Positions 45,890-54,697 of a stretch of 64,000 nucleotides of DNA are shown here, in pieces. The notes under the pieces were generated by a model. The model was not told the origin of the DNA. It searched no databases and saw nothing but the letters and a program-made list of their open reading frames with translations. Source of the stretch: Runella rosea (GTDB lineage Bacteria; Bacteroidota; Bacteroidia; Cytophagales; Spirosomataceae); the NCBI RefSeq assembly GCF_003325355.1, contig NZ_CP030850.1:310001-374000 (forward strand), in the 5' to 3' direction. Numbering within the stretch: position 1 is the stretch's first letter; every line of letters starts with the position of its first letter. Made by a program: the position numbers and the translations under genes.

Positions 45890-47194
45890 ATGCGCAAACT
45901 CTTTCGCCACTGCTTTATATTTTTATTCGTTTTTTTGTCAATTTCCGTTGCTCATTCCCAGCCCAAAACCCACGTTTTGATGGCGCAGTTGCTTACCGAA
46001 AACCAACATACGGTTTTTCAGGACGTGGTCAGGCATCCCGAAAAATACCGCCTTCAGATTATCTACACGCAAATTGACCGCGACAAAAACAACAAACCAT
46101 CTTTTAAAAATTACTATTTTAACCTCGACAGTCATATTTACTTCAATCCTGCTTCGATTGTTAAATTACCCCTTGCGTTGTTGTCTTTAGAAAAGATTAA
46201 TAATTTGAAAATCAATGGATTAGATAGGTTTATGTCGATGCAGTTTGATTCGGCGTTTAGCGGACAAACCAAGGAGTGGAAAGATGAAACGTCGCCCAAC
46301 GGATTTCCGTCGATTGCCCATTTTATCAAAAAAGCCTTTCTGGTCAGCGACAACGACGCCTACAGCCGGATGTATGAATTTGTGGGACAGCAGGCCATCA
46401 ACCGCGCATTACACGCCAAAGGATACCCAGATACGCGCATCACACACCGTTTTGTGCGCATGACTCCCGAAGAAAATCGCCATACCAATCCCGTAAGGTT
46501 TATCCGCGAAGATGGCTCGCTTTTGTACGCCCAACCTGCTGCGTATAACCCTGAACCGTTTGATTTTAGTCGAATTGCCAAAGTGGGAAAGGGGTATATG
46601 AACGCCAAAGATAGTCTCATCAACGAGCCCATTGATTTTACGACGAGGAATAAATTACCACTGGAGGCTTTCCAACAAATGCTACAATCGGTGATGTTTC
46701 CTCTTTCAGTGCCAGCTAAGCAGCGTTTTGAGTTGACTAAAGAGGATTACAAGTTTCTGTATCAATACCTTTCTCAGTTTCCGGGAGAGACCAATTATCC
46801 CAAATATGACGGAAATCAATACTACGATAGTTACGTCAAATTCTTTTTTCAGGATAGCACCCACCACCAATTGCCTGAGGGCGTGCGAGTGTTCAACAAA
46901 GTGGGCTGGGCGTACGGTTTTCTGACGGACGCGTCGTACGTAGTAGATTTCAAAAATAAGGTAGAATACATGCTTTCGGCAACGGTGTACGTGAATAGTG
47001 ACGGAATTCTGAACGATAATAAATATGAATACGAAAGTGTCGGACATCCGTTTTTGTATCAGTTGGGGCAAACGATTTATCAGCATGAGTTGGCGCGTAA
47101 AAGGGCTTATCGGCCAAACTTGAGCAGGTTCAAAATCACGTATGAGAAACGCATGAAAGATACCCGGCCCGTCATTAAAGACGTAGACAATTAA
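45890..47194 (+). CDS. Exported class A beta-lactamase-fold serine hydrolase
   Basis: 434 residues from the ATG at 45890. A signal peptide ends near SVAHSQ. The three active-site elements of the penicillin-recognising fold are present: PASIVKLPLALLSLEK with Ser89 and Lys92, VSDNDAYSRM with Ser153-Asp154-Asn155, and NKVGWAYG with Lys337 (K-x-G). It is much longer than a class A beta-lactamase (about 290), with an insertion before the third motif, so it is more likely a cell-wall or ester hydrolase than a resistance enzyme. Periplasmic or lipid-free exported. Confidence 0.85.
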   Translation: MRKLFRHCFIFLFVFLSISVAHSQPKTHVLMAQLLTENQHTVFQDVVRHPEKYRLQIIYTQIDRDKNNKPSFKNYYFNLDSHIYFNPASIVKLPLALLSLEKINNLKINGLDRFMSMQFDSAFSGQTKEWKDETSPNGFPSIAHFIKKAFLVSDNDAYSRMYEFVGQQAINRALHAKGYPDTRITHRFVRMTPEENRHTNPVRFIREDGSLLYAQPAAYNPEPFDFSRIAKVGKGYMNAKDSLINEPIDFTTRNKLPLEAFQQMLQSVMFPLSVPAKQRFELTKEDYKFLYQYLSQFPGETNYPKYDGNQYYDSYVKFFFQDSTHHQLPEGVRVFNKVGWAYGFLTDASYVVDFKNKVEYMLSATVYVNSDGILNDNKYEYESVGHPFLYQLGQTIYQHELARKRAYRPNLSRFKITYEKRMKDTRPVIKDVDN

Positions 47195-47283
47195 AATTGG
47201 GGTGAGCGCATACCGTTTACTAAATTGATTGGTTAAAGTGCGGTTTTTTGGTTTATTTCTGAAATAAACCTCTACTTTCTTTC

Positions 47284-47442
47284 ATGCCCAAGTATTTACT
47301 TCTCCTTTTAGTTGGTAATATGAGTGTTTTTGGACAATCCCCCCTCCAATTGATGGTAGTATCACTTTTTTCCCGCTCGGAATTGGATCAACGCAAGAGA
47401 AGATATGGTAAAAACGCAGTTCCTGCGGTCAATCAGGCCTAA
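47284..47442 (+). CDS. Small possible exported peptide or gene remnant
   Basis: 52 residues too short for most callers. MPKYLLLLLVGNMSVFGQSP has the shape of a Bacteroidota signal peptide with cleavage after FGQ, but the rest (SLFSRSELDQRKRRYGKNAV) resembles nothing that I know. It may be the start of a longer exported protein whose body has been deleted. ATG is preceded by a purine-poor, T-rich leader with no evident promoter. Confidence 0.3.
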   Translation: MPKYLLLLLVGNMSVFGQSPLQLMVVSLFSRSELDQRKRRYGKNAVPAVNQA

Positions 47443-47461
47443 TTATCCCTTTGTTAAATTT

Positions 47462-47506
47462 ATAGTTCAGCTCCAAACAAATGAGCTTTGTCTGGGGCTG
47501 AACTAT
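47462..47506. terminator. Hairpin between convergent frames, terminator of the ChbG/YdjC-type gene
   Basis: ATAGTTCAGC (47462-47471) is the exact reverse complement of 47497-47506. It begins 3 bp after the stop of the minus-strand gene at 47509. Confidence 0.6.
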
Positions 47507-47508
47507 TC

Positions 47509-48351
47509 TTATTTCAAAGCTTCTTTGATGCTGATGAGTTTGATGTTGCGCTCGGCAATTACCTTTTTGACAGCGGCGCTTGTGAACGCCCGCGTAACGC
47601 CTTCGCGGTCGTAAGCCACGTTTTCGTAGCCAATATGGCCCACGCCTTTCATGTCGCCGTTGTCGTAGCCAGGATGCTCAACCAAAAAATGTGTGCCTGG
47701 CGTAAGTGCTTTTAAAATGGCCACTAAGTCTTGTTCTTTTTGTTCGGGCGATTTGGTCGCTCCCCCAAACCCTTTGATTGGTAGCGTTCCCTGTGGCATT
47801 TGAATAGGTAATTTATACTCGGCCGAAAGCCGTTCAGTGAGTGCTTTCACCTCGGCGTTGGCGTTTGTGCAACCCATGTGCGCGGAGAGGTGGCTGGCCC
47901 ATGGTAGGTATTTTTTGACCAACTCTATCTGCGCCCGAAATTCACGTTCTACTTCCGCGATATTGATGGGTTTTTGGAGTAGGTAAGCGCTGTTTTTCAG
48001 GGTTTTGTTTTCCCAAATAAACTGCGGGAAATAACCGTCGGCGTCGGTGAGGCTTGGGGCGTTGGTCAAGGGCCGCCATTTGAGGTTTTCCCACTCACTG
48101 GTGAGGCAGAGATGTACGCCTACGTCGTAGTTGGGTTGAGTTTTGAGCATTTTGACGGCCTCCATAAACCACGGTGCCGTAGCCAGAATTTCTACCGAGC
48201 GGCTGATGCCGTCGGTGTATACTTTCATACAGGCTTCGTTGGCCGTGTGGCAAAAGCCAATATCGTCGGAGCGGATGATTAGTCGGATTTCATTGGAGGT
48301 TTGAGCCATCGAAATCTGAATAAAAAGGCTGAAAAAAAGGAGGTATTTCAT
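47509..48351 (-). CDS. Exported ChbG/YdjC-family carbohydrate deacetylase
   Basis: 280 residues from the ATG at 48351 (MKYLLFFSLFIQISMAQT, a signal peptide). LIIRSDDIGFCHTANEAC carries the metal-binding Asp pair, DVGVHLCLTSEW the His, and HLSAHMGCTNAN the next His, as in YdjC/ChbG proteins, which remove an acetyl group from chitooligosaccharides. The first reading-frame start at 48396 lacks a signal and is less likely. The signal peptide suggests action on sugar oligomers in the periplasm. Confidence 0.87.
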   Translation of the reverse strand: MKYLLFFSLFIQISMAQTSNEIRLIIRSDDIGFCHTANEACMKVYTDGISRSVEILATAPWFMEAVKMLKTQPNYDVGVHLCLTSEWENLKWRPLTNAPSLTDADGYFPQFIWENKTLKNSAYLLQKPINIAEVEREFRAQIELVKKYLPWASHLSAHMGCTNANAEVKALTERLSAEYKLPIQMPQGTLPIKGFGGATKSPEQKEQDLVAILKALTPGTHFLVEHPGYDNGDMKGVGHIGYENVAYDREGVTRAFTSAAVKKVIAERNIKLISIKEALK

Positions 48352-48477
48352 GCGGTTGTCAGGGTGATAGTTGGTCCTTTTATTGAAGAAATTCAACGTA
48401 TAAATATACTGACTACCTAAAGAAGGATGCTGGATAGGAGGTTAAACAAAAAAAACGAGTGTGCTAGTGCCTTGGAG

Positions 48478-48666
48478 TTACAACTTAGGTGTTTCGAGCC
48501 TTTCTTTTTTCTGCTGTTGCGAAAGCTTATAAGTAAGGTATGTCTTTTTGGCGAAATGGTATCCTTTAATTAGAAAATAAGGTATAAATAGCGGGGATAT
48601 AACCAGCAAGCAGAGACCTAAAATGATCCCCAGAAGAACCCTGACTATTTTTTCAATAAGCTTCAT
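48478..48666 (-). CDS. Small single-helix membrane protein
   Basis: 62 residues from the ATG at 48666. One long hydrophobic stretch (VRVLLGIILGLCLLVISPLF, about 8-34), then a basic tail KGYHFAKKTYLTYKLSQQQK. The reading frame could be extended to 48912, but that part overlaps the methyltransferase remnant and has no coding character. Function unknown. Location just left of the island. Confidence 0.55.
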   Translation of the reverse strand: MKLIEKIVRVLLGIILGLCLLVISPLFIPYFLIKGYHFAKKTYLTYKLSQQQKKERLETPKL

Positions 48667-48896
48667 TGTAGGGGTAGAATTGTAACAAAACGTAATTGTT
48701 ATGCAATATACGCTAAGATTACACTTACTGAAAAATAACTTTTGGGTATATTTAATTTTTTGTGTTAAATGCCCAAGAAATGGAGCCTGATGCGTTAAGA
48801 TAAGGTCAGGATAAAGCAAAAAAACGTCCCCAAAGCATATTGAAAGAAGGAGTCCAACGAACAATTTGGTGTTATTTTTGGCCCTGAAACAATCGT

Positions 48897-48966
48897 TCAG
48901 CCCCGCCGCCAATTATCCAACACTACCGTAATTCCTACGTTCAATTACCTTCTAAAGCGGAGAAGG
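48897..48966 (-). pseudogene. Remnant of the 3' end of the SpoU/TrmH methyltransferase gene
   Basis: Minus-strand reading gives LNVGITVVLDNWRRG and a stop; the intact gene at 58352-59107 ends LNVGIAAAVVLDNWRRG and a stop. At the DNA level CCGCCAATTATCCAA (48906-48920) equals 58361-58375, and ACGTTCAA (48937-48944) equals 58398-58405, with a net loss of two codons between them. Upstream similarity fades after about 48966. It lies in the same orientation as the intact copy, 9.46 kb away. Confidence 0.75.
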
Positions 48967-49063
48967 AGTGAGTGATTAATTGATTACCCATTTATTACCG
49001 CTTGATAACAAAATGTGTTATTTCTTGCTTTTCAGAAATATGTCAAATATATTTATAATAGTA

Positions 49064-49071
49064 TATATTTG
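49064..49071 (+). promoter_or_regulatory. -7 promoter box of the caspase-lipase gene
   Basis: TATATTTG is an exact TAnnTTTG in AT-rich sequence, with predicted start near 49078 and a ~70-nt leader before the ATG at 49149. Confidence 0.5.
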
Positions 49072-49148
49072 GCTGTAGCTGTTCCGTGGGAAAAGTGCGA
49101 GGGATAGCATCTGTCAACTCAACGACCCTTTCCTGAACCGCTACTTTG

Positions 49149-52100
49149 ATGAAACTCTACGCAATGCTCATTGGGATTAATGATTACAGCCCAAACTCTG
49201 TTCGTTATATTCGCCCACTTCAAGCCTGTCTCAATGATGTAGCCAATGTAAATGCATTTTTGAAAGTTCATTACGGTGATTTGATTACGGACGAAGGACA
49301 AATTCTGGAAATTACCAACGCGCAAGCCACCCGCGAAAACGTCATTAACGGCTTCAAAAACCACCTCACCCAAGCCAAAGAAGGCGATGTGGCGCTGGTG
49401 TTTTACTCGGGGCATGGCTCCTATGGCGTAACTGCCCACGAGTTTCAGAAATTTAGCACCGACCAACAGGAGCAAACTTGGGTATTGTACGATAGCCGGG
49501 AGTCTGGCAAATATGACTTGGCTGATAAGGAAATTGCTTTATTGTTGGAGAAGGTAGGCCAACGAAAGCCGCATTTGGTTGTTATTGCTGATTCGTGTCA
49601 TTCGGGTTCCATCACACGAGATGTTGCTGAATTTCAGCAAATGCAACCTCGTTTTACTTCGGGTACTACCGAGCCGCGACCGTTGAAAACTTATTTGGAT
49701 GGGGCTTATACCCAACGTCCGGATTTGATAATTCCAAACACCAACCACTTATTAATCGCAGCTTGCGACCGTAAAGAACGAGCGTGGGAAGCCGATGGGC
49801 ACGGGCAATTTACGAAAGCATTGTTAAACGTGTTAGAGAAAAACGGCGGGCAGATTCAATACGCAGATTTGTTTGTGCAAGTACGGGCAGCCATTAAAAG
49901 TGAAACCCCAAATCAAACCCCGCAGCTTGAAACGATTGGGAGTGTCAGTGCACGACAGGGCTTCTTGGGACGAAAAGTATCCGCAGGGCTTCTGTCGCGT
50001 TACCGAGTACATTTTGAAGGAGGGAAGTGGTTGATAGATATAGGTACAGGGATGGGGTTAGATCAGAGTGTCATGAATCAAAATCCTGAAATTCAATTGT
50101 TTGAGAGTGTAGTCGATGGAGTGCTTGTAGGCAAAGTGCGGCTCACGGCGATTAACATTACAACAAGTACGTTAGAAATCACTGAAGGAGAGCCAGAGGA
50201 AGACAAAACATATTGGGGCGAACCAACAAACTTGTCCATAAAGCCTTTCTATGTGTATGCCGATCAGGAAGTTACTAACTTGGTTCAAGCGGCTTTTGAC
50301 GCAGTGAAAGAATCAGGGCTTATCTTAAGTCAGGAAGCCAAAGCGTGTCGTTTTAAACTTGTGCTTGAGAATAACACTCTGTACATTGTTGACCTCACCG
50401 CCCAAATAAGAGTGCAGGGAGTGGAAGGGACGACCCTTGAGTCGGCTCAACAATTGGTGGAAATACTTCAGAGTTTAGGGCGTTGGAATCGTTTGTTGGA
50501 GCTGCAAAACCCCGACACAGAACTCGACGAATCGAAGCTTGATTTTGTGCTGAAAGTAAAAAAAGGTAGTGAAGAATACCTTTGTTCTGATGCAGTAGTG
50601 ACATTGGAGTATGACGCTAAACCGATTTCTTTTGAGGCTTTTTTTGCGAACAATACCCACCAAAGTCTCTACGTGGCTTTGCTACACCAATCACGAAACT
50701 ATGGCATACAGGTACTCAAAAACGACTCCCAAGCGATAGAGGCAGATACTGCATTGACCTTGGTCAAAAATACATTTACGCTGAACCCGAAAAACAACGA
50801 GGAAATCGACACCCTCAAGTTATTGATTTCCACCAATCTTATTGACAGTTCGCTGCTTTCTCAAAAGGATTTAGTGTTAGGAAAAGTGTGGAAAGCGGGA
50901 GGTAACGACAAAGGCTTAGGTTCAACAAGAGGTATCAACGAGCTGCCTCAATCCGATTGGTTGACTAAAACTATTACTGTGCGTATTGTTCGAAAGGGGA
51001 AAGAAATCGCTGGCGAAATGCCCATTGTGGTAGGTAAAGGCATCGAAATACAAACGCATTCGTCGTTTCGAGGGAATGTGAATTGGGCGTCGCTGTTGCC
51101 CAAAACACGGAGTGTCACTGAATTGGCCATTCAAAATGAATACTTTCTCACGAATCCCTATTACCAACTTGTTTCATTGGAGGAAGGAACCAAAGGAACT
51201 GACGATAAACATATTTTGGAAATCGGAGACATTCAAAACTCGACAATTCTCCAAAATGAACCCTTGGTTGTGACAGTAAAGCTGCAGGAGGGAGACGACA
51301 TAACATTGCCGCTGTTTTTTGACGGACAGGACTTTTTGCCTTTGGGTAAAGCAACGTTGGACGAACATGGAAACTTCCGCTTTGAAATTACCCAAATCCC
51401 TGACGAAAAAGGCGAAGCCAAAACCCGCAGTTTAGGCTCTGCCTTGCGTATGGTATTTGTCAAATTTGCCAATAAAATCGGTTTGGGCGGCGAGACGCAA
51501 TTGTTGCGTTGGGTAGATTATGAAGACGATGCTAAGCGGAAATCGGAAGACTTGGAAAAGAAAATAGCCGAGGCGAACAAAGTATTGTTGCTCGTGCATG
51601 GCATCATCGGCGATACCGAAGAAATGGCTAAAACCTTCCGCATAGCCCGTGACAAAGGTTATGATCTGGTACTGACCTACGACTACGAAAACCTCAATAC
51701 CCCCATTGAAGAAAACGCCCGTATTCTGAAAGAAAAACTGCTGAAAGCTGGCTTTGGCAAAGTCGATGGCAAAGAACTGGTGTTGGTGGTTCATTCGATG
51801 GGCGGGCTCGTGTCGCGTTACATGATTGAGCGCTTGGGTGGAGATGAATTTGTGGACAAGCTCATTATGGCAGGTACGCCCAACGGCGGCAGCAAGTTTG
51901 GCGATGTGCCCGGCTACGTCAATTGGGCCTCCGTGTTGCTGGGACTGGGTACAAAAATTTTCCCACCCCAAATAGGAGCCGTAACGGGCTTTTTATCCGG
52001 TTTTTTGAAGGGGACAAATGCCGTATTATTCAAAGCATTGAGTCAAATGAGTTCCGATGATGAATTTATCAAAGGCCTCAATGCTGGCAACCCACCCCCG

Positions 52101-52346
52101 ATTTCTTATGTGGTGTTTGGAGGGGATTTGAATACCTACCTGACTGCTAACGATGGCATTGCACTGATGGAAAAAGCGGTAGCGCAGATAGGAGGGTGGG
52201 TCTATAAAAATGAGAAAAATGATATTGCGGTGAGCATAGAAAACATTTTTAAGGTACGCAACACACCCACCTATGAGCTCCCCTGTCATCACCTCAATTA
52301 TTTTGCCGTGTCGGATTCCATAAAGGCGCTGAAGGAAGCATTATAA
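49149..52346 (+). CDS. Caspase-family peptidase fused to a C-terminal PGAP1-like lipase/hydrolase
   Basis: 1065 residues, no signal peptide. Residues 1 to about 280 are a caspase (C14) domain: LIGINDY at the start, FYSGHGS with catalytic His89, and IADSCHSGS with Cys150. A long middle part (about 290-760) is beta-rich and unassigned. From about 800 there is an alpha/beta hydrolase: VLLLVHGIIGDTEEM and VLVVHSMGGLVSRYMIERLG with nucleophile Ser883, as in PGAP1/lipase-like enzymes. A protease joined to a possible lipase suggests an effector that cuts proteins and membrane lipids. It is the first gene of the island and is followed by a broken LRR gene. Confidence 0.9.
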   Translation: MKLYAMLIGINDYSPNSVRYIRPLQACLNDVANVNAFLKVHYGDLITDEGQILEITNAQATRENVINGFKNHLTQAKEGDVALVFYSGHGSYGVTAHEFQKFSTDQQEQTWVLYDSRESGKYDLADKEIALLLEKVGQRKPHLVVIADSCHSGSITRDVAEFQQMQPRFTSGTTEPRPLKTYLDGAYTQRPDLIIPNTNHLLIAACDRKERAWEADGHGQFTKALLNVLEKNGGQIQYADLFVQVRAAIKSETPNQTPQLETIGSVSARQGFLGRKVSAGLLSRYRVHFEGGKWLIDIGTGMGLDQSVMNQNPEIQLFESVVDGVLVGKVRLTAINITTSTLEITEGEPEEDKTYWGEPTNLSIKPFYVYADQEVTNLVQAAFDAVKESGLILSQEAKACRFKLVLENNTLYIVDLTAQIRVQGVEGTTLESAQQLVEILQSLGRWNRLLELQNPDTELDESKLDFVLKVKKGSEEYLCSDAVVTLEYDAKPISFEAFFANNTHQSLYVALLHQSRNYGIQVLKNDSQAIEADTALTLVKNTFTLNPKNNEEIDTLKLLISTNLIDSSLLSQKDLVLGKVWKAGGNDKGLGSTRGINELPQSDWLTKTITVRIVRKGKEIAGEMPIVVGKGIEIQTHSSFRGNVNWASLLPKTRSVTELAIQNEYFLTNPYYQLVSLEEGTKGTDDKHILEIGDIQNSTILQNEPLVVTVKLQEGDDITLPLFFDGQDFLPLGKATLDEHGNFRFEITQIPDEKGEAKTRSLGSALRMVFVKFANKIGLGGETQLLRWVDYEDDAKRKSEDLEKKIAEANKVLLLVHGIIGDTEEMAKTFRIARDKGYDLVLTYDYENLNTPIEENARILKEKLLKAGFGKVDGKELVLVVHSMGGLVSRYMIERLGGDEFVDKLIMAGTPNGGSKFGDVPGYVNWASVLLGLGTKIFPPQIGAVTGFLSGFLKGTNAVLFKALSQMSSDDEFIKGLNAGNPPPISYVVFGGDLNTYLTANDGIALMEKAVAQIGGWVYKNEKNDIAVSIENIFKVRNTPTYELPCHHLNYFAVSDSIKALKEAL

Positions 52347-52409
52347 ATAGACGCACTATGGGAGGTATGCGCGGGTAAAGCGAGGCAATGTGAAATATTT
52401 GTTGGATAA

Positions 52410-52760
52410 AAAGGCCACGAGTATTTATTAGCAGAGACATTAGAGGAAATAAATATTTCTACTACTGCTTTAGATTTACATGGCAAACAATTGACCAAGA
52501 TTCGTCCCAGTATTTTTCAACAACCTAAGTTACAAATACTGCTACTGTATGGGAATGAACTTACTTCTGTACCGTCTGAACTGGGTAATCTAATTAATTT
52601 GCAAACGCTAGATTTGAGTTATACCCCCCTGAGGAGTCTTCCTGCCGAGTTGGGTAAGCTGACGAAGTTGCAAAAACTGTATTTGAGTAGTTGTCCAATA
52701 CCCGAAAAAGAAAAACAGAAAATTAAAAGTTGGTTACCTAATTGTAAAATAGAATTTTAG
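52410..52760 (+). pseudogene. Decayed leucine-rich-repeat gene, 3' part only
   Basis: The open frame from 52410 (no ATG; only a TTG at 52491) encodes KGHEYLLAETLEEINISTTA, LDLHGKQLTKI and about four LRRs of 23 residues, and ends IKSWLPNCKIEF. The intact LRR protein at 56567-58348 has NEYLLDTLKQEY before its LRRs and ends IKSWLPNCQIEF, so this is a shortened relative that lost its signal peptide, its N-terminal domain and about 12 repeats. A stop (52407) and a probable frame change lie directly before it. It may still make a small LRR peptide from the TTG. Confidence 0.75.
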
Positions 52761-52868
52761 TGGCAAAGCCGGGAGAGCCCTTTGTTTTGTAAAAAGTATA
52801 AAATACCTCAGCTCCGGCGAGCTATCTTTGATTCTTTACATAGTTTTTGGGGTTAATAAGGAAACGCC

Positions 52869-52918
52869 CGGTATGGAAAAAGTGGTGGCACAGGTAGGAG
52901 AGCGGATTTGCTTTTAAC
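52869..52918 (+). pseudogene. Scrap of a second caspase-lipase gene
   Basis: MEKVVAQVGER, reading from the ATG at 52873, matches MEKAVAQIGGW near the C-terminus of the caspase-lipase protein. At the DNA level, the 33 bases from ATGGAAAAAG differ from 52171-52203-region sequence at about six positions. It is in-frame for only ~14 residues before a stop. It lies downstream of the LRR remnant and upstream of the CHAT operon. Confidence 0.55.
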
Positions 52919-52972
52919 CTTTATGTCAATTACCTTGTTCAACGAAATTTGCTTTTAAACCCAATACCCTCA

Positions 52973-54697
52973 ATGTCAACCCTTTTGCTTACGTTTGCCA
53001 ATAGCGAAATCAATCGTTTGCTTACACTTACCAAGGAATGTGAAGGAGTAAATGAGGCCTTGCAAAAACGGTTTGCCCAGGGAGATTTTGTGGTCATTGA
53101 TGAACCTTTGGCCACGCGAAAAAAGATCATTGATCTCATTCAGGCGCACAAAGACAACATCAGTCTGTTCCTGTTCAGCGGTCATGCCGGGCGCGACCAA
53201 CTGCTACTGGAAGATGGCGAGGGGCACGCCGAGGGAATTGCCGGGATGCTCGGACACTGCCCCAATCTCAAATTGGTGATTTTGAACGGATGCTCTACGG
53301 CGGGGCAGGTGAAACTATTGCTTGAACTTGGAATTCCGATGGTCATTGCGACCAGCGCACCCGTGGAGGACGAAACCGCCGTTCAGTTTTCCATTGCCTT
53401 TTTTAAAGAGCTGTCCCAAAATCATAATTCTGTTAATAAAGCTTTTTCCATCGCCCTTGCCGCCGCAAAAGTGTATGGCACCATGGATAGGGTGGAGATC
53501 ACTAAGCGGGGCTTGGAGATTGATGAAGTGGACCAACCCCTGTGGGGGCTTTACTACGGAGCGCCGTACGAATCACTGCTGGATACGTGGCGATTGCCCG
53601 AACGAGCCGTTACGGACAGTGTTCCCAATCAATACCTTCGGGAAGCGATTACCGGTATATTTGAAGAACAACTCAGGAATACTGAGGAGAGTGCCAATCC
53701 GCAGGATATTGTGCTGAAACGTCTGCCTTACCTCATCAGCGAACCGATTCGAAAACTGTTGGCCCCGAGGGATGCCTCCGCTCAGGTTTTTTATGACAGC
53801 CCTTCCGAAGACCGCGCCGCGATGTTGCTGTATGCCTATCGGAGTCTGATCAACTTTCTGACCTTTAGCCTGTTGGGGCAGTTGTGGAAAGAAAAACTCA
53901 GACAGCCGGCGTTAGACCTTTCCGGTCTTACCGAAACGCTGAAAAAATGGATGGTGGAAGAGTATAACCAAGAATCGAAACGCTCGCTTTTGCCGCTCTA
54001 CAACCAACTGATTGAGTTGATGAGAGTCAATAATATTCCTTTTTTCTTTGATGAGTTAGACGACGCATTGCTGAAATTGAATGAACCGGATTTTGCTGGA
54101 TCCATTTCCTTTTTGGAGGAAAAATTGGCGGCTACTACCTCCCGGAATCAACAATACCTCCCTCTCCTGTGCGATGAATTGGAACAGCACGTGGCGGTTT
54201 TACTTTATTACTACGGGTTTTTGGTGCATTATTCGCTTACCTCCGTCAAAGACATTGAAGTCCTGTTTTACATGCACGAGTTGGAGGCTCGGTATGAGCA
54301 TAAGGTGGTGAGGCTACAGCAGCAGGTTACGGCCCTGGAAGACAGTACCGAAATGAGTACCGTTTACTACAAAACCGCCAGTATCTTACTTCGCCGTACC
54401 AATGATAAAACGCGGTACCTGTATCTGTCTCCGTTTCTTATTGACGAAAATGCGTATACCAAAACGACGAAAGCCAACCTGCGCTACTTTGCTTCGTTTA
54501 GCCGCACCGGCAAACAGTTTTTCTTTAAGCACGTCTCTAAACCTGGAGACGTATTGGAAATCAAGAAAAAGTACGTGAGTCCATTGGAAAGGATCAAAGG
54601 GATAAAATCGGACGAGAACGATTACTATCAGTTGATCAATGAACAGTTTGGAGCCTTTTGTAAAACCGTACTTGGCCAATCTCTTGACACCCTATGA
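52973..54697 (+). CDS. CHAT-domain (caspase-like) peptidase, first gene of the split NLR-like operon
   Basis: 574 residues, no signal peptide, so cytoplasmic. The CHAT domain fills the first ~200: FLFSGHAGRDQLLLED holds the catalytic His71, and LVILNGCSTAGQ holds Cys107, followed by GIPMVIATSAPVEDETAVQF and the AFSIALAAAKVYG helix, as in CHAT proteases of the separase/caspase clan. The remaining ~370 residues are mostly helical and unassigned and could bind the NTPase. The ATG at 52973 gives the usual strand MSTLLLTFANSEINRLL. Its stop overlaps the NTPase start by 4 bp (ATGA), so the two are translationally coupled. Possible effector. Confidence 0.85.
   Translation: MSTLLLTFANSEINRLLTLTKECEGVNEALQKRFAQGDFVVIDEPLATRKKIIDLIQAHKDNISLFLFSGHAGRDQLLLEDGEGHAEGIAGMLGHCPNLKLVILNGCSTAGQVKLLLELGIPMVIATSAPVEDETAVQFSIAFFKELSQNHNSVNKAFSIALAAAKVYGTMDRVEITKRGLEIDEVDQPLWGLYYGAPYESLLDTWRLPERAVTDSVPNQYLREAITGIFEEQLRNTEESANPQDIVLKRLPYLISEPIRKLLAPRDASAQVFYDSPSEDRAAMLLYAYRSLINFLTFSLLGQLWKEKLRQPALDLSGLTETLKKWMVEEYNQESKRSLLPLYNQLIELMRVNNIPFFFDELDDALLKLNEPDFAGSISFLEEKLAATTSRNQQYLPLLCDELEQHVAVLLYYYGFLVHYSLTSVKDIEVLFYMHELEARYEHKVVRLQQQVTALEDSTEMSTVYYKTASILLRRTNDKTRYLYLSPFLIDENAYTKTTKANLRYFASFSRTGKQFFFKHVSKPGDVLEIKKKYVSPLERIKGIKSDENDYYQLINEQFGAFCKTVLGQSLDTL

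Larger units (their letters stand above)
47195..47508. other. Intergenic region with a tiny signal-peptide frame and a hairpin
   Basis: 314 bp. It holds the 52-residue frame at 47284-47442 and the inverted repeat at 47462-47506. Nothing else was seen. Confidence 0.6.
48667..49148. other. Left boundary of the accessory island
   Basis: 482 bp with no intact gene. It contains the methyltransferase 3' remnant (48897-48966) and the caspase-lipase promoter (49064-49071). The stretch from about 49000 to 49075 is very AT-rich. Confidence 0.75.

Noticed and set aside
48667-48912. Upstream extension of the small membrane protein
   Set aside because: It starts from a TTG inside the methyltransferase remnant in another frame; only the part from 48666 has a plausible start and a membrane helix.
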